DNA of 49,763 nt from Nostoc sp. NMS8 (GTDB lineage: Bacteria; Cyanobacteriota; Cyanobacteriia; Cyanobacteriales; Nostocaceae), in contig NZ_JABXKK010000129.1 in NCBI RefSeq assembly GCF_017115045.1, positions 1-49,763 on the forward strand. Reading direction: 5' to 3'. Made by a program: the position numbers and the translations under genes. The notes under the pieces are model-generated. The model was given only the letters and a program-made list of their open reading frames with translations, had not been told where the DNA came from and did not search any database. This document shows positions 15,748 through 26,094 of this stretch, piece after piece (the first letter of the stretch is position 1; the number at the start of each line of letters is the position of its first letter).

Positions 15748-17076
15748 ATGTCCTCCATAACTTTTGAAATTTTAATCATTTTGGTGCTAATTATTGCCAA
15801 TGGCGTGTTTTCTATGTCTGAGATGGCGATCGTCTCGGCACGGAAAGTTAGGCTACAGCAGCTTGCCAATCAAGGAGATATCAAGGCAAAGGCAGCATTG
15901 AAACTAGCTGAGTCTCCAAATCATTTCCTGTCAACCGTTCAAGTGGGTATTTCCCTGATCGGTATTCTGACTGGTGCTTTCGGAGGAGCAACAATTGCTG
16001 CTCGACTGGCAATCTATGTGCGGCTTGTCCCCTTGTTAGCACCTTATAGTGAACCGATATCCTTTGGAATAGTGGTTTTGCTCATTACCTATTTCTCACT
16101 CATTGTTGGCGAATTGGTACCGAAGCGTCTGGCGTTAAATAACCCAGAAAGGATTGCCTCGATTGTAGCGATTCCGATGCAAGCTTTGGCGGCGATCGGT
16201 TCTCCTGTAGTCTTTCTATTAAGTGCTTCTACAGATTTGATCCTGCGATTACTGGGAATTACAGCTTCTACCGAGCCGCAAGTCACCGAAGAAGAAATTA
16301 AAATTTTAATTGAGCAAGGGACTGAGGCGGGAACTTTTGAGGAAGCTGAACAGGATATGGTAGAGCGAGTCTTTCGTTTAGGCGATCGCGCTGTCAGCTA
16401 TTTAATGACACCCCGTCCCGATATTGTTTGGCTAGATTTAGATGACTCTGCCGAAGAAAATCGCCAAAAAATGGTTGATAGTGCCTATTCTCGGTATCCA
16501 GTTTGTCAGGGAGGACTTGACAATGTGCTGGGTGTTATCCCTGTCACCGATTTATTAGCCAGAAGTTTCCGAGGGGAACCTCTAGACTTGACAATCGGAT
16601 TGCGACAGCCTGTATTTGTGCCAGAAAGCACTCGTGGCTTGAAAGTTTTAGAATTGTTTAAGCAAACCATCACTCACATGGCGCTAGTAGTTGATGAATA
16701 CGGCGTGATTCAAGGATTAGTCACTCTCAATGACATCATGAGCGAAATCGTCGGTGATGTTCCTTCCACAGATGGACAGGATCAACCACAAGCTGTCCAA
16801 CGCGAAGATGGTTCCTGGCTTTTGGATGGGATGTTGCCTGTAGAGGAGTTTTTGGAACTTTTCGGTATGGAAGAGTGGGAATCTGAGGAACGCGGCAGTT
16901 ATCAAACCTTAGGTGGTTTTGTGATCACCCATTTAGGTCGTATTCCTGCCGCAGCAGACCATTTTGAATGGCAAAGTATGCGAATTGAAGTGATGGATAT
17001 GGATGGTAATCGCGTTGATAAGGTGCTAGTCGTACCTAAGGCAGGTAAATCAGCAGATACGAAAAAATCTGATTAG
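15748..17076 (+). CDS. CNNM/CBS-domain membrane protein (hemolysin C/CorC family)
   Basis: The 442-residue protein has the standard three-part build: an N-terminal CNNM (DUF21) transmembrane domain (about 1-190, with membrane spans near 4-22, 63-85, 100-122 and 135-160), a pair of CBS domains (about 205-335, containing MTPRPDIVWLDLD and VVDEYGVIQGLVTLNDI) and a C-terminal CorC/HlyC domain (about 350-435, starting DGSWLLDGMLPVEEF). Family members are thought to move Mg2+ or other divalent ions, with CBS domains sensing adenine nucleotides; the old 'hemolysin' label is misleading. It is divergent from mfd and stands alone. A run of six heptamers starts directly at its stop codon. No residue loss was noticed. 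Confidence 0.93.
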   Translation: MSSITFEILIILVLIIANGVFSMSEMAIVSARKVRLQQLANQGDIKAKAALKLAESPNHFLSTVQVGISLIGILTGAFGGATIAARLAIYVRLVPLLAPYSEPISFGIVVLLITYFSLIVGELVPKRLALNNPERIASIVAIPMQALAAIGSPVVFLLSASTDLILRLLGITASTEPQVTEEEIKILIEQGTEAGTFEEAEQDMVERVFRLGDRAVSYLMTPRPDIVWLDLDDSAEENRQKMVDSAYSRYPVCQGGLDNVLGVIPVTDLLARSFRGEPLDLTIGLRQPVFVPESTRGLKVLELFKQTITHMALVVDEYGVIQGLVTLNDIMSEIVGDVPSTDGQDQPQAVQREDGSWLLDGMLPVEEFLELFGMEEWESEERGSYQTLGGFVITHLGRIPAAADHFEWQSMRIEVMDMDGNRVDKVLVVPKAGKSADTKKSD

Positions 17077-17117
17077 GATTGGGGATTTGGCATTGGGGAT
17101 TGGGCATTGGGCATTGA
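17076..17117. repeat. Tandem heptamer (STRR-type) array after the CNNM gene
   Basis: Six consecutive heptamers, GGATTGG, GGATTTG, GCATTGG, GGATTGG, GCATTGG and GCATTGA, begin at the last base of the CNNM stop codon. The array lies between convergent genes. Confidence 0.8.
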
Positions 17118-17177
17118 TAATTATTGTTTACTATTTCCCATAGGCCATAATAACCAATGACCTATTTATGCAATTTA

Positions 17178-18359
17178 TCAAGTGCGAGATAGACGTTTAA
17201 CCGCTTCACCCGCCAACAACTGATGAGCTTGTTCTAGAAGTTGGGGGATTTTGTCGGCGTGAGGATTGCGGGCGATCGATTGCCGTAAGTCTAATTCGTC
17301 TAGCCGATCGGCTTTGTTGCCGGGGAACCAGTGACCGCCATTACCAAGCAGGTTATAACGCATTTTAGCGTACTCTACCAGATCGTAGGCGATCGCTAAA
17401 TTCCGCAGCCACAAAATCACCCGAATATTTACCTCACCAGGGGTTTGGTCAAAGGTTGGTAGATTTGTTTCCCAGAATTTTACCCAATCTTCTCCCAAAG
17501 TCGCGATCGCTTCTGATTCCAACCTTGCTAAAATTGGTGGCAAAATTTCTGATGCCCGATCGATTAATTCTAAAGTCTTCAGGTGTTCATCAAAATCTTG
17601 TGGTTTTGCTGCTCCTATGCTTAGGGTATGTACATCTTGATGACTCAAACAAAATAAATCATTAAACACCATCGGACTCAACGGGGCGCAAAGATTTACT
17701 AATTTTTGTGGGGGTTCATACAACAAACCGCCTTTATTAGATGGGCTAATAATAAACACCCCCATATCGTGGCGTTTAGCTGCTTCAATTGCTGCCCAAT
17801 TCCATTGATTAATGTAGTACCAGTGCAGATTCACATAATCAAATTGATTGGTATTAATTGTTTGCACAATTAACTCTGTTGAACCATGTGTGGAAAAGCC
17901 AATAAATCTAACTTTTCCCTCTGCTTGCAACTGCTGCGCTACTTCCAAACAGCCACCGGGACGGATGCTGTCATCTAACGACTCAGGATGATTGATACCG
18001 TGCAACCCTAAAAGGTCAACATAATCTAGTTGGAGATTTCGCAATGATTGTTCAAATGTCTCACGGAATTCTTTCGCATCTGCCTTTGGGCTGATTTTGG
18101 TCTGAACAATCAATTTTTCGCGGGGAAACTTGGGTAATATTCTCCCCAATTGCATTTCAGAAGTGCCATAACCACGGGCAGTTTCAATATGATTAATTCC
18201 AACCTCAACCGCCCTTTTAATCGTCGCTTCTAGATTCGCCTGGTTATCAGCAGGAATTTCATGATTGGGAACATCCTCCCATTTGAACTGATATCTCATG
18301 CCACCGCAGGAAAACACTGGCATCTGTAATTCGGTGCGTCCAAATCGTCTATATAACAT
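17178..18359 (-). CDS. Aldo/keto reductase family protein
   Basis: The 393-residue protein opens with the family start LYRRFGRTELQMPVFSCGG and folds as a TIM barrel for about the first 290 residues, followed by a helical C-terminal extension of about 100. Of the classic catalytic tetrad, Y64 (TARGYGTSE), K88 (VQTKISP) and H120 (GLHGIN) are present, but the Asp position reads E59 (INHIETARGYG), a conservative change. Related 'oxidoreductases' carry a C-terminal 4Fe-4S ferredoxin-like motif; no CxxCxxC cluster is seen here, so this is the cluster-free type. NAD(P)H-dependent carbonyl reduction is expected; the substrate is unknown. It lies 394 nt downstream of the NRPS on the same strand, but a strong hairpin separates them, so a pathway link is uncertain. 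Confidence 0.85.
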   Translation of the reverse strand: MLYRRFGRTELQMPVFSCGGMRYQFKWEDVPNHEIPADNQANLEATIKRAVEVGINHIETARGYGTSEMQLGRILPKFPREKLIVQTKISPKADAKEFRETFEQSLRNLQLDYVDLLGLHGINHPESLDDSIRPGGCLEVAQQLQAEGKVRFIGFSTHGSTELIVQTINTNQFDYVNLHWYYINQWNWAAIEAAKRHDMGVFIISPSNKGGLLYEPPQKLVNLCAPLSPMVFNDLFCLSHQDVHTLSIGAAKPQDFDEHLKTLELIDRASEILPPILARLESEAIATLGEDWVKFWETNLPTFDQTPGEVNIRVILWLRNLAIAYDLVEYAKMRYNLLGNGGHWFPGNKADRLDELDLRQSIARNPHADKIPQLLEQAHQLLAGEAVKRLSRT

Positions 18360-18670
18360 GAGTGGATTGTGAATTGTTTAGCTACTTAAAATTTGAAAAC
18401 GACAGTCATTCGAGTTTTCAGTGCCACAATCATTTCCTCTGTTCAATTTGTGACACTAGCAAGATTCATCCCATTATTAAATCGGTCAAGCCTTTTGCTT
18501 ATTAGAGTGTAACCAGTATTCCAGTTCCAGAGAGTAATTATCTCACCCAATAGCACAATATCAGATAAGCTTTTTCCCCCCTGTATCCCCTACCTGCCTC
18601 AACGGATAAATTTCTTAACCCAAGCGTATTGCCCTATAGCAATTTTATCTGATTTATAAAAATTGCAAGG

Positions 18671-18709
18671 CTGGGATGCTCGACTTCTCTAAAAAGTTGA
18701 GCATCCCAG
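18671..18709 (-). terminator. Strong hairpin after the NRPS gene
   Basis: A 16-bp stem (CTGGGATGCTCGACTT against AAGTTGAGCATCCCAG, with one G.T pair) closes a 7-nt loop. On the minus strand it is followed about 8 nt later by a short T run (ATTTTTA). It lies about 45 nt past the NRPS stop and is probably its terminator, also insulating the aldo/keto reductase. The rest of the 18360-18753 spacer shows nothing recognisable. Confidence 0.7.
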
Positions 18710-18753
18710 CAGTTTTGAGTTGTGAGGAGGTGGCAGGTTGTCAGATACCCTTC

Positions 18754-21700
18754 TTAATTCTTTAGGGACTGCGCCTGGGTTAAGCAATTTTTCAATATTT
18801 CGGCTAACACTTGTACGTTGGGTTCATTAAGTAGGTCAAAATGAGATCCAGGGACGTAATGGATATCTAATCCTCCAGCCACCAGTTCGCCCCAGCCAAA
18901 TTGTGGATCGTATCGTGTACCTATCGCTTCGTCCCGATTTTCATCTTCTGTCCGCAAAAGGATAGCTTGACCAGCATAAGGTGAAAATATATATTCACTG
19001 CCCGCTTGCATATTAGCATCTACGCTTTTTAAATGCTTGTCAGTTTCAGGTAAATTAAGTACCTCTTCCAAGTAACGGTTATATGTATTTTGGAGATGCT
19101 GTTTACGCCAATAGCTCCATCTCACAATTTTTTGCCAAAGATAGATAGGCCCTTGTTTAACTATATTATTTAAATGCAAAAAGACTCGTTTGAAAAATGG
19201 CGATCGCCAGCTATAACCTAAACGACAACTATCAAACAGAACCAGAATGCCAACTTGCTCGCCTTGCTTTTGGAGTTGTTGAGCCATCTCGAAGGCAACT
19301 ACACCTCCAAAAGAGTAACCTCCCAGAAAATAAGGGCCATTGGGCTGAAGAGTCTTGATTTCTTGAATATAGTGAGTTGCCATGTCTTCAACTCGCGTAT
19401 GGAAAGGCTGTTTTCCATCTAGCCCTTGTGGCTGTAGTCCGTAAAATGGTTGCTCTGAACCCAGATGCAGTGCCAGTTCACGGAAACACAAGACTTCCCC
19501 ACCCAGCCCGTGAATACAGTAAAAAGGTGGCTGGGAACCGTTGGGTTGAATTTCTACCAAGGATGACCAGTTAGATTTTGATTTGTCTAAGGTATTTACT
19601 ATAGCCTTGTTTGTTACTGCTATTTCTTCTTTGGAGATTATTTTGGCTAGAGCCTCTACAGTACTTGATTGGAACAGAATGGCAAGAGGCAGATTTTTAC
19701 TAAACGTCTTCTCAATTTGCCAAAACAGTTTTACTGCTAGTATGGAATGTCCTCCAAGCTCAAAGAAGTTATCTTTGACACCGATAGGCTGGACATCTAA
19801 AATTTGTTCCCAAATTTTGGTTAGTTGCAATTCTAATTCATCACGGGGCGCAACGTAGGTGTTTTCAGAATCAAGCCTTGTTGAGTCTGGTGCTGGTAAA
19901 GCGCTGCGGTCGATTTTGCCGTTGGGGGTTAGGGGTAAGGTTTCTAGTAAAACGAAAGCACTAGGCACCATATATTCTGGTAGTTGCTCTTTGAGGAAAT
20001 GGCGCAGTTCGTCTATATTTGGTGTTTGTTCTGGGTGAGGAACGATGTAGGCGACTAGTCGCTGGTTTTCGGGATGATCGACTCTCGCTGTTACGACGGT
20101 TTGCTGTATGTTAGGGTGCTGTGCCAGCAAGGCTTCGATTTCTCCAAGTTCGATACGAAAACCACGAATTTTTACCTGATGATCGATTCTACCGATGTAT
20201 TCAATATTGCCATCGGAAAGGTAACGGGCTAAGTCTCCAGTTTTGTAAAGTTTTTCACCTTCGTTAAAGGGATGGGAAATAAATCGCTCGGCTGTTAAGT
20301 CTGGACGGTTCAGATAGCCTTTGGCAACTCCAATACCACCAATATAAAGTTCGCCGATCGCACCCAATGGAACTGGTTGAAGATGGGAGTCGAGGATATA
20401 AAGTTGAGTGTTGGCGATCGCTCTGCCAATCGGTACACTTTTTAAATTACTCTCTCTTTGACACTGCCAAAATGTGACATCAATTGCTGCTTCGGTAGGG
20501 CCATAGAGGTTATGTAGTTCACATCCCATCGGCTCAAAAAACCGCTCCTGGAGGTCAATGGGTAAAGCTTCTCCACTACAAAACACCCGTTTTAGAGATT
20601 TGCAACCTTCTAGACCTTTGGTTTCTAGAAATATCTGCAACATGGAGGGTACAAAGTGCAGTGTTGTAATTTCCTCTTGGGCGATGGTGTTGATTAAGTA
20701 AGCTGCATCTCGCTGTCCACCAGGTTTAGCCATCACTAAACGCGCCCCTGTCAATAGGGGCCAGAAAAACTCCCAAACTGAAACGTCAAAACTAAAAGGC
20801 GTTTTTTGCAGAACGTGATCGCTTCCAGTTAGCTTGTAAGCGTCTTGCATCCATATTAAGCGATTGCAAATTCCCCGATGGGTGTTCATCGCGCCCTTGG
20901 GTTTGCCAGTAGAACCAGAGGTGTAAATTACATAAGCTAAATCTAGAGGCTGAACGCTGGAATTGGGATTGCAATTACTTTGTTGTGAGATTGTTTCCCA
21001 ATCGGTATCCAGACAAACTTTCTGGCTACTTGTAGGCAGACGCTCGACTAAATCTCTTTGGGTTAACAGCACCGCAGGTTGACAATCGCCTAGCATATAT
21101 GCTAAACGCTCTTGAGGATATTCGGGATCGAGAGGTACATAAGCGCCGCCAGCTTTAAGAATCCCTAACAGTCCGACAACCATTTCTAAGGAACGCTCAA
21201 CACAAATGGCTACTAATACATTTGGCTGGACTCCACAAGTTTGCAAGTAGTGTGCTAATTGGTTGGCACGACTATTTAGTTCACTGTAAGTAAGGTGCTT
21301 ATCTGCAAATTTTACAGCGATCACATCTGGTGTTTTCTCTACCTGCGCTTCTAATAACTGGTGCAGACATTCAGATAAATCGTAGTCAGTTTGGGTATCA
21401 TTCCACTCTATTAGTAGCTGATGCTGTTCGGCTGCTGTTAACAGAGGCAAATCGGCAATATGCTGTTCTGTGTTGGCGACGATGCCTTCAAGTAAAGTTT
21501 GGAAATGCCCTACCATTCTAGCGATCGTTGTCGCATCAAATAAATCTGTGTTGTACTCAATTCCACCTTTGATACCCTCTGAAGTTTCTTCTAAATCGAG
21601 GGTAAGCTCAAACTTGGCTGCACCGCTATGGATTTCTAGTGGGGTAATGTTCAATCCCGGAAGTTCCCAAAGTTCCCTTGGGGTATTGTGGAAGGCAAAC

Positions 21701-24678
21701 ATTACCTGAAATAACGGTGAATGGCTCAGATTTCGTTCTGGCTGTAGTGCTTCTACTAGCTTCTCGAAGGGTAGGTGTTGGTGGGAGTATGCTCCTAATG
21801 TTACTTCTCGAACTTGACTAAGTAACTGCCGGAAACTTGGGTTGCCGGAAAGGTTAGTGCGTATGGCTAGGGTATTGACAAAGAACCCAATCAACCCTTC
21901 GGTTTCAACTTGGTTGCGGCCAGCAATGGGAGAACCGATGAGAATATCTTCTTGCCCAGTGTAACGATGCAGTGTTGTCCCAAAAGCCGCCAGCAATGTC
22001 ATAAATAAAGTGACGCCCTCCCGACGAGAGAGTTCTTTGAGCGCTGCACTCAAGGACTGGGGTAAAATCAGGGATTGCACTGCTCCCTGGTAAGTTTGGA
22101 TTGGGGGTCGTGGTCGGTCGGTTGGTAATTCTAATACAGTTTTGGCATCTGCTAACTGGGTTTTCCAGTAGTTGATTTGGTCTGAGAGTATTTCACCCGA
22201 TAGCCATTGGTGTTGCCAAACAGCAAAATCAGCATACTGAATAGGCAATTTTACCAGGGGCGAAGGCTTACCGCTCAAAAAGGCTTGATAAATGGCTGCT
22301 AACTGCTGCCAAAGAATACCTATTGACCAGCCATCTGACGCAATGTGGTGCATGACCAACAAAAGTATATGCTCCTCTTGGTCTATTTGGAGCAAGGTAG
22401 CTCGCAGCATCAAGTCGGTTTCTAAGTCGAAGGGGCGTTGCGCCTCTTGCTTAAGGAAATATTCTACTTGCTCTTGTGTTACCTTAATTACCTTCAGTTC
22501 CACTGACCGAGGCGTGCGAATTACTTGTATGGGGCTACCATCAAGTGATGTAATAAAGTTGGTTCGTAGTGCCTCGTGATGCATAGCGATCGCATCTAGT
22601 GACTGTTGCAATACTCCCGTATTTAAGTTACCCTTTAACCTCTGTGCATTGGAAACGATATATGCGCGGCTGTTGGGTTGCAACTGTTGCAAAAACCACA
22701 CTCGCTGCTGGGCAAAGGATAAAGGGGCTGAGTCTCGGTTGGCTATTTGGGGAATAGTCTGATTTTGAAGATTATTTTTTTGAGTCTGGTTTTGGGCAAT
22801 TGCTTCAGCTAAAGTAGCGATCGTTGGATTTTCAAATAAGAGTTGCAACGGTATTTCTACTTGAAAGGCTTGGCGAACCCTAGACATCACTTGAGTGGCC
22901 AGCAGTGAATGACCTCCCAATTCAAAAAAATTGTCGTATATGCCTACTTGTTCCCGACGCAAAACTTTCGCCCAGATGGTAGCTAAGACTTCTTCTGTGG
23001 AATTCTGAGGTGGAACAAAGTTAGTTGACAGCCTAATATCAGATGTATCCGGCGCAGGCAAGGCGCGGCGGTCTATTTTACCGTTAGGATTTAGTGGTAG
23101 GGTGTCCAAAAATACAAAGAAACTAGGTACCATATATTCAGGTAGCTGTCCTTGCAAAAAGCGCCGCAATTCTACCTGACTAGGGATTTGCTCTGGACTG
23201 GCAACAATATATGCCACAAGTTGCTTATCCCCAGTCACATCCTCTCTAGCTATAACTAAAGTCTGCGTTAGTGCCGGATGTTGACCTAATACGGTTTCAA
23301 TTTCTCCTAATTCAATTCGGAAGCCACGTATTTTCACTTGGTGGTCAATGCGACCAAGAAACTCGATATTACCATCGCTCAAATAACGTGCCAAATCCCC
23401 AGTTTTGTAGAGGCGTGCCCCAGGTTCAGAGCTAAAAGGGTCGAAAATGAATTTATCTATGGTTAATTCTGAACGGTTGAGATAGCCTCGCGCTAAACCA
23501 ATACCGCCAATATGCAGTTCGCCTGATTCACCAACAGCTACAGGTTGTAAGTTTTCATTGAGGATGTGAATCTCTGCATTCGTAATGGGGCGACCAATGG
23601 GAGCAATTGCATAATCAGTTCCGCGCTGGCAAGTCCAGAAAGTGGTATCAATAGAAGCTTCTGTCGGGCCGTAACAATTATGCAGAACATTGTCCAAATT
23701 CAGTTGGGCGAAAAAGCGTTCTAGGAGTTCGCCAGGTAAAGCTTCACCACCACAAATGATATGTCTGAGGAATCGGCAATTCTCAATTCCCTTCTCTTCT
23801 AATAAGACACGCAGTATAGAGGGTACTAAGGCCAGGACGGTAATTTGCTGCTCAGTAATGACTTTTACAATGTAGGCAGTGTCTTGATGTCCAGCAGGGC
23901 GAGCCATGAACAATTGCCCTCCAAAGCACAATGGCCAAAATATCTGCCACACGGAGGGGTCGAAACTAAAAGAAATAGTTAATAAAACTTTGTCTGCTTG
24001 AGTTAATCCAAAGGTTGTTTGCTTCCAGTGGAGTTGATTGCAGATACCACGGTGAGGAATCATTACACCCTTGGGCTGTCCTGTAGAGCCAGATGTGTAA
24101 ATGACGTAGATGAGATTATCAGCCGTCGTCTCATTGACAGGATTTTCTTGACTGTTTTGGATATTCCCTTGCCAGTTTGAGTCTAGACAAACTATTTGCG
24201 CCTGATGCGGTGGTAGATTATTGAGAAATTTTTCTTGGGTTAACAACACTGGTGTCTGCGTGTCTTCCAAGATAAAGGCTAAACGTTCTGAGGGATAGGC
24301 TGGGTCTAAAGGTACATAAGCGCCTCCAGCTTTGAGAATACCCAGTAGACCTACGATCATCTCCAAGGAGCGCTCCACGCAAATGCCTACAAGTACTTCA
24401 GGGCCAACGCCTAAAGCACGCAAGTGGTGCGCTAGTTGGTTTGCCCGTTGATTTAATTGCCGATAAGTAAGTTGTGTATTTTCACATACTACAGCAATTG
24501 CTTGGGGCGATCGCTCTACCTGCATCTCAAACATTTGGTGGATGCAGAGATCCTGACGATGAGTTACTTGGGTATCATTCCATTCTTTGAAGACTTGAGT
24601 GCCGATGATGTTAGTTTTTGTTAAGGTATTTAACGGAATATTTTGCTTATAATCTGAAATCTGGTTATTTATCTGCAT
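18754..24678 (-). CDS. Two-module non-ribosomal peptide synthetase (A-PCP-C-A-PCP-TE)
   Basis: The 1974-residue protein has, in order: adenylation A1 (about 45-540; YTSGSTGQPKG, core lysine K534), carrier PCP1 (Ser591 in LGGHS), condensation (651-1090; HH777-778xxxDG), A2 (1105-1595; K1588), PCP2 (Ser1645) and a thioesterase (1710-1970; GYSFG Ser1789, Asp1816, His1946). All catalytic residues are present, so it should load, join and release a dipeptide-sized product. Aligning to the PheA pocket gives code DVWHFSLIDK for A2, close to the EntF serine code. A1 reads DPWAIGCIDK, which I cannot assign. There is no starter condensation domain, epimerase or methyltransferase, and no MbtH, PPTase, transporter or tailoring enzyme adjacent. 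Transcription would start in the 1.4-kb gap shared with the polysaccharide cluster. Confidence 0.95.
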   Translation of the reverse strand: MQINNQISDYKQNIPLNTLTKTNIIGTQVFKEWNDTQVTHRQDLCIHQMFEMQVERSPQAIAVVCENTQLTYRQLNQRANQLAHHLRALGVGPEVLVGICVERSLEMIVGLLGILKAGGAYVPLDPAYPSERLAFILEDTQTPVLLTQEKFLNNLPPHQAQIVCLDSNWQGNIQNSQENPVNETTADNLIYVIYTSGSTGQPKGVMIPHRGICNQLHWKQTTFGLTQADKVLLTISFSFDPSVWQIFWPLCFGGQLFMARPAGHQDTAYIVKVITEQQITVLALVPSILRVLLEEKGIENCRFLRHIICGGEALPGELLERFFAQLNLDNVLHNCYGPTEASIDTTFWTCQRGTDYAIAPIGRPITNAEIHILNENLQPVAVGESGELHIGGIGLARGYLNRSELTIDKFIFDPFSSEPGARLYKTGDLARYLSDGNIEFLGRIDHQVKIRGFRIELGEIETVLGQHPALTQTLVIAREDVTGDKQLVAYIVASPEQIPSQVELRRFLQGQLPEYMVPSFFVFLDTLPLNPNGKIDRRALPAPDTSDIRLSTNFVPPQNSTEEVLATIWAKVLRREQVGIYDNFFELGGHSLLATQVMSRVRQAFQVEIPLQLLFENPTIATLAEAIAQNQTQKNNLQNQTIPQIANRDSAPLSFAQQRVWFLQQLQPNSRAYIVSNAQRLKGNLNTGVLQQSLDAIAMHHEALRTNFITSLDGSPIQVIRTPRSVELKVIKVTQEQVEYFLKQEAQRPFDLETDLMLRATLLQIDQEEHILLLVMHHIASDGWSIGILWQQLAAIYQAFLSGKPSPLVKLPIQYADFAVWQHQWLSGEILSDQINYWKTQLADAKTVLELPTDRPRPPIQTYQGAVQSLILPQSLSAALKELSRREGVTLFMTLLAAFGTTLHRYTGQEDILIGSPIAGRNQVETEGLIGFFVNTLAIRTNLSGNPSFRQLLSQVREVTLGAYSHQHLPFEKLVEALQPERNLSHSPLFQVMFAFHNTPRELWELPGLNITPLEIHSGAAKFELTLDLEETSEGIKGGIEYNTDLFDATTIARMVGHFQTLLEGIVANTEQHIADLPLLTAAEQHQLLIEWNDTQTDYDLSECLHQLLEAQVEKTPDVIAVKFADKHLTYSELNSRANQLAHYLQTCGVQPNVLVAICVERSLEMVVGLLGILKAGGAYVPLDPEYPQERLAYMLGDCQPAVLLTQRDLVERLPTSSQKVCLDTDWETISQQSNCNPNSSVQPLDLAYVIYTSGSTGKPKGAMNTHRGICNRLIWMQDAYKLTGSDHVLQKTPFSFDVSVWEFFWPLLTGARLVMAKPGGQRDAAYLINTIAQEEITTLHFVPSMLQIFLETKGLEGCKSLKRVFCSGEALPIDLQERFFEPMGCELHNLYGPTEAAIDVTFWQCQRESNLKSVPIGRAIANTQLYILDSHLQPVPLGAIGELYIGGIGVAKGYLNRPDLTAERFISHPFNEGEKLYKTGDLARYLSDGNIEYIGRIDHQVKIRGFRIELGEIEALLAQHPNIQQTVVTARVDHPENQRLVAYIVPHPEQTPNIDELRHFLKEQLPEYMVPSAFVLLETLPLTPNGKIDRSALPAPDSTRLDSENTYVAPRDELELQLTKIWEQILDVQPIGVKDNFFELGGHSILAVKLFWQIEKTFSKNLPLAILFQSSTVEALAKIISKEEIAVTNKAIVNTLDKSKSNWSSLVEIQPNGSQPPFYCIHGLGGEVLCFRELALHLGSEQPFYGLQPQGLDGKQPFHTRVEDMATHYIQEIKTLQPNGPYFLGGYSFGGVVAFEMAQQLQKQGEQVGILVLFDSCRLGYSWRSPFFKRVFLHLNNIVKQGPIYLWQKIVRWSYWRKQHLQNTYNRYLEEVLNLPETDKHLKSVDANMQAGSEYIFSPYAGQAILLRTEDENRDEAIGTRYDPQFGWGELVAGGLDIHYVPGSHFDLLNEPNVQVLAEILKNCLTQAQSLKN

Positions 24679-26094
24679 TTTCTATATATCAACTCCATCA
24701 GGAAATGGCATTTTTTATTTAATTTATTATTTATTATATATTTGGGCTTATAGAAAGTTATATTTAGCTCGGCAAATTAACATCCTCAAAGAGCAAGTTT
24801 TATTTATATAAACAAAACATAACTAACCTTAAAACGTTATGCTACCAACAGTTTGACTTCCACCAAGAACAAAGATTATGAGTTGCGATACCCAGGTTAA
24901 TAAATATACATCCTCAAATAAAATCCCTAATTTTGCATTATCACATTGTTGACTTACAGCCAGAAAACAGCAATTTCCTACAGCTTTATACTTAAGCTAA
25001 CAAGTTTTTCTCATTATTTTCATTAATTTAAATAGGTATACAACCAACAAGACTCTATCCTTTTCTACGAAAAATTGCTGAAGAAAAAATTAATTATTAC
25101 CAAATCTTCATTGTGTTTGTTCCTATGTAAAAGTTATATAAAGTCATGATTATAATTTTGCTTAAGCAATTAAGTAAGTAGCCAATAGGTATAATAGACT
25201 GGAGACACCAAAAAACATAACATAGCTACTGGCATCGGGGATTAGATATCAGTGATTTTTTAGTTAGCACCCAGCAACAAGTCCTTTCTTAAAGCAAATC
25301 TAAAATTTAATCTAGGGACAAAAAAATCTATCAAAAACGACTCTCTCTCAGGATGTAAAATGACTACAAGGCATATATGACAACGCTCATAGATATCATA
25401 GATCAATTATTAATTAGAATTTTTTTCAATAATTTGTTACCAATTATTTAGATATCCTCATGAAGATAACCCAAATTCAACGACAATGTTCACATTATGT
25501 AAATTTTTGCAACAAAAATCAAAATTTTGATCCATTTTGTTGTATGTTGTCGATGTAAGTTTTGTAAATCAGTAATTATGCGTAAGCAAACAAGAAAATT
25601 TCTAAGCAAAACCGAATTAGTCTAGCTAAACATGCTACAGTGATTTGTAAAGAGATATGAATGAGTATCTCTAATAGAAAAATTAATCTGCAATAAAAGT
25701 CTAGTAAGCAAGTCTAACTATTTATTACACGCCTTAAAAATTCTAATTAATATTTCTACCTGACTTGTTTGATTACTAAGTTAATGTCGGGAGTTTTATT
25801 TAACTATAAGTTAATTCAACAATAAGTTCTTTTCTTGGCATCAAAGCTCAATATTTACGGGCTAAACTAGGCGCTAATTATCAAAAAAAGTTAAGCATTC
25901 GGGTAGTAGCTAAAAGAAGAAAGACCAACCCTAGAATACGCTTTTGATCAAAAAATTAAAGTTACTCTGAAGAAAATCGTTAATTGTAAACTATAAATGA
26001 CAGGCTTCTTTGAGAGAAAAATGCGAGATACCCCACTTGTATATATAGGTTTCCATCAAATTTTAACTTTTAACTACACCAAGTTTTATTAACT
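24679..26094. other. Long AT-rich divergent intergenic region
   Basis: These 1416 nt separate the NRPS (minus) from the polysaccharide cluster (plus) and must hold both promoters. No frame of convincing composition, tRNA or known repeat is seen. A 7-bp stem (AGAGATA / TATCTCT) lies at 25651-25672. The region is strongly AT-rich and has no HIP1 sites. Its size suggests complex regulation, a small RNA, or remains of a lost gene; I cannot choose between them. Confidence 0.5.

Noticed and set aside
18420..18660. Possible gene or RNA between the aldo/keto reductase and the NRPS
   Set aside because: No frame or structure other than the terminator hairpin was found.
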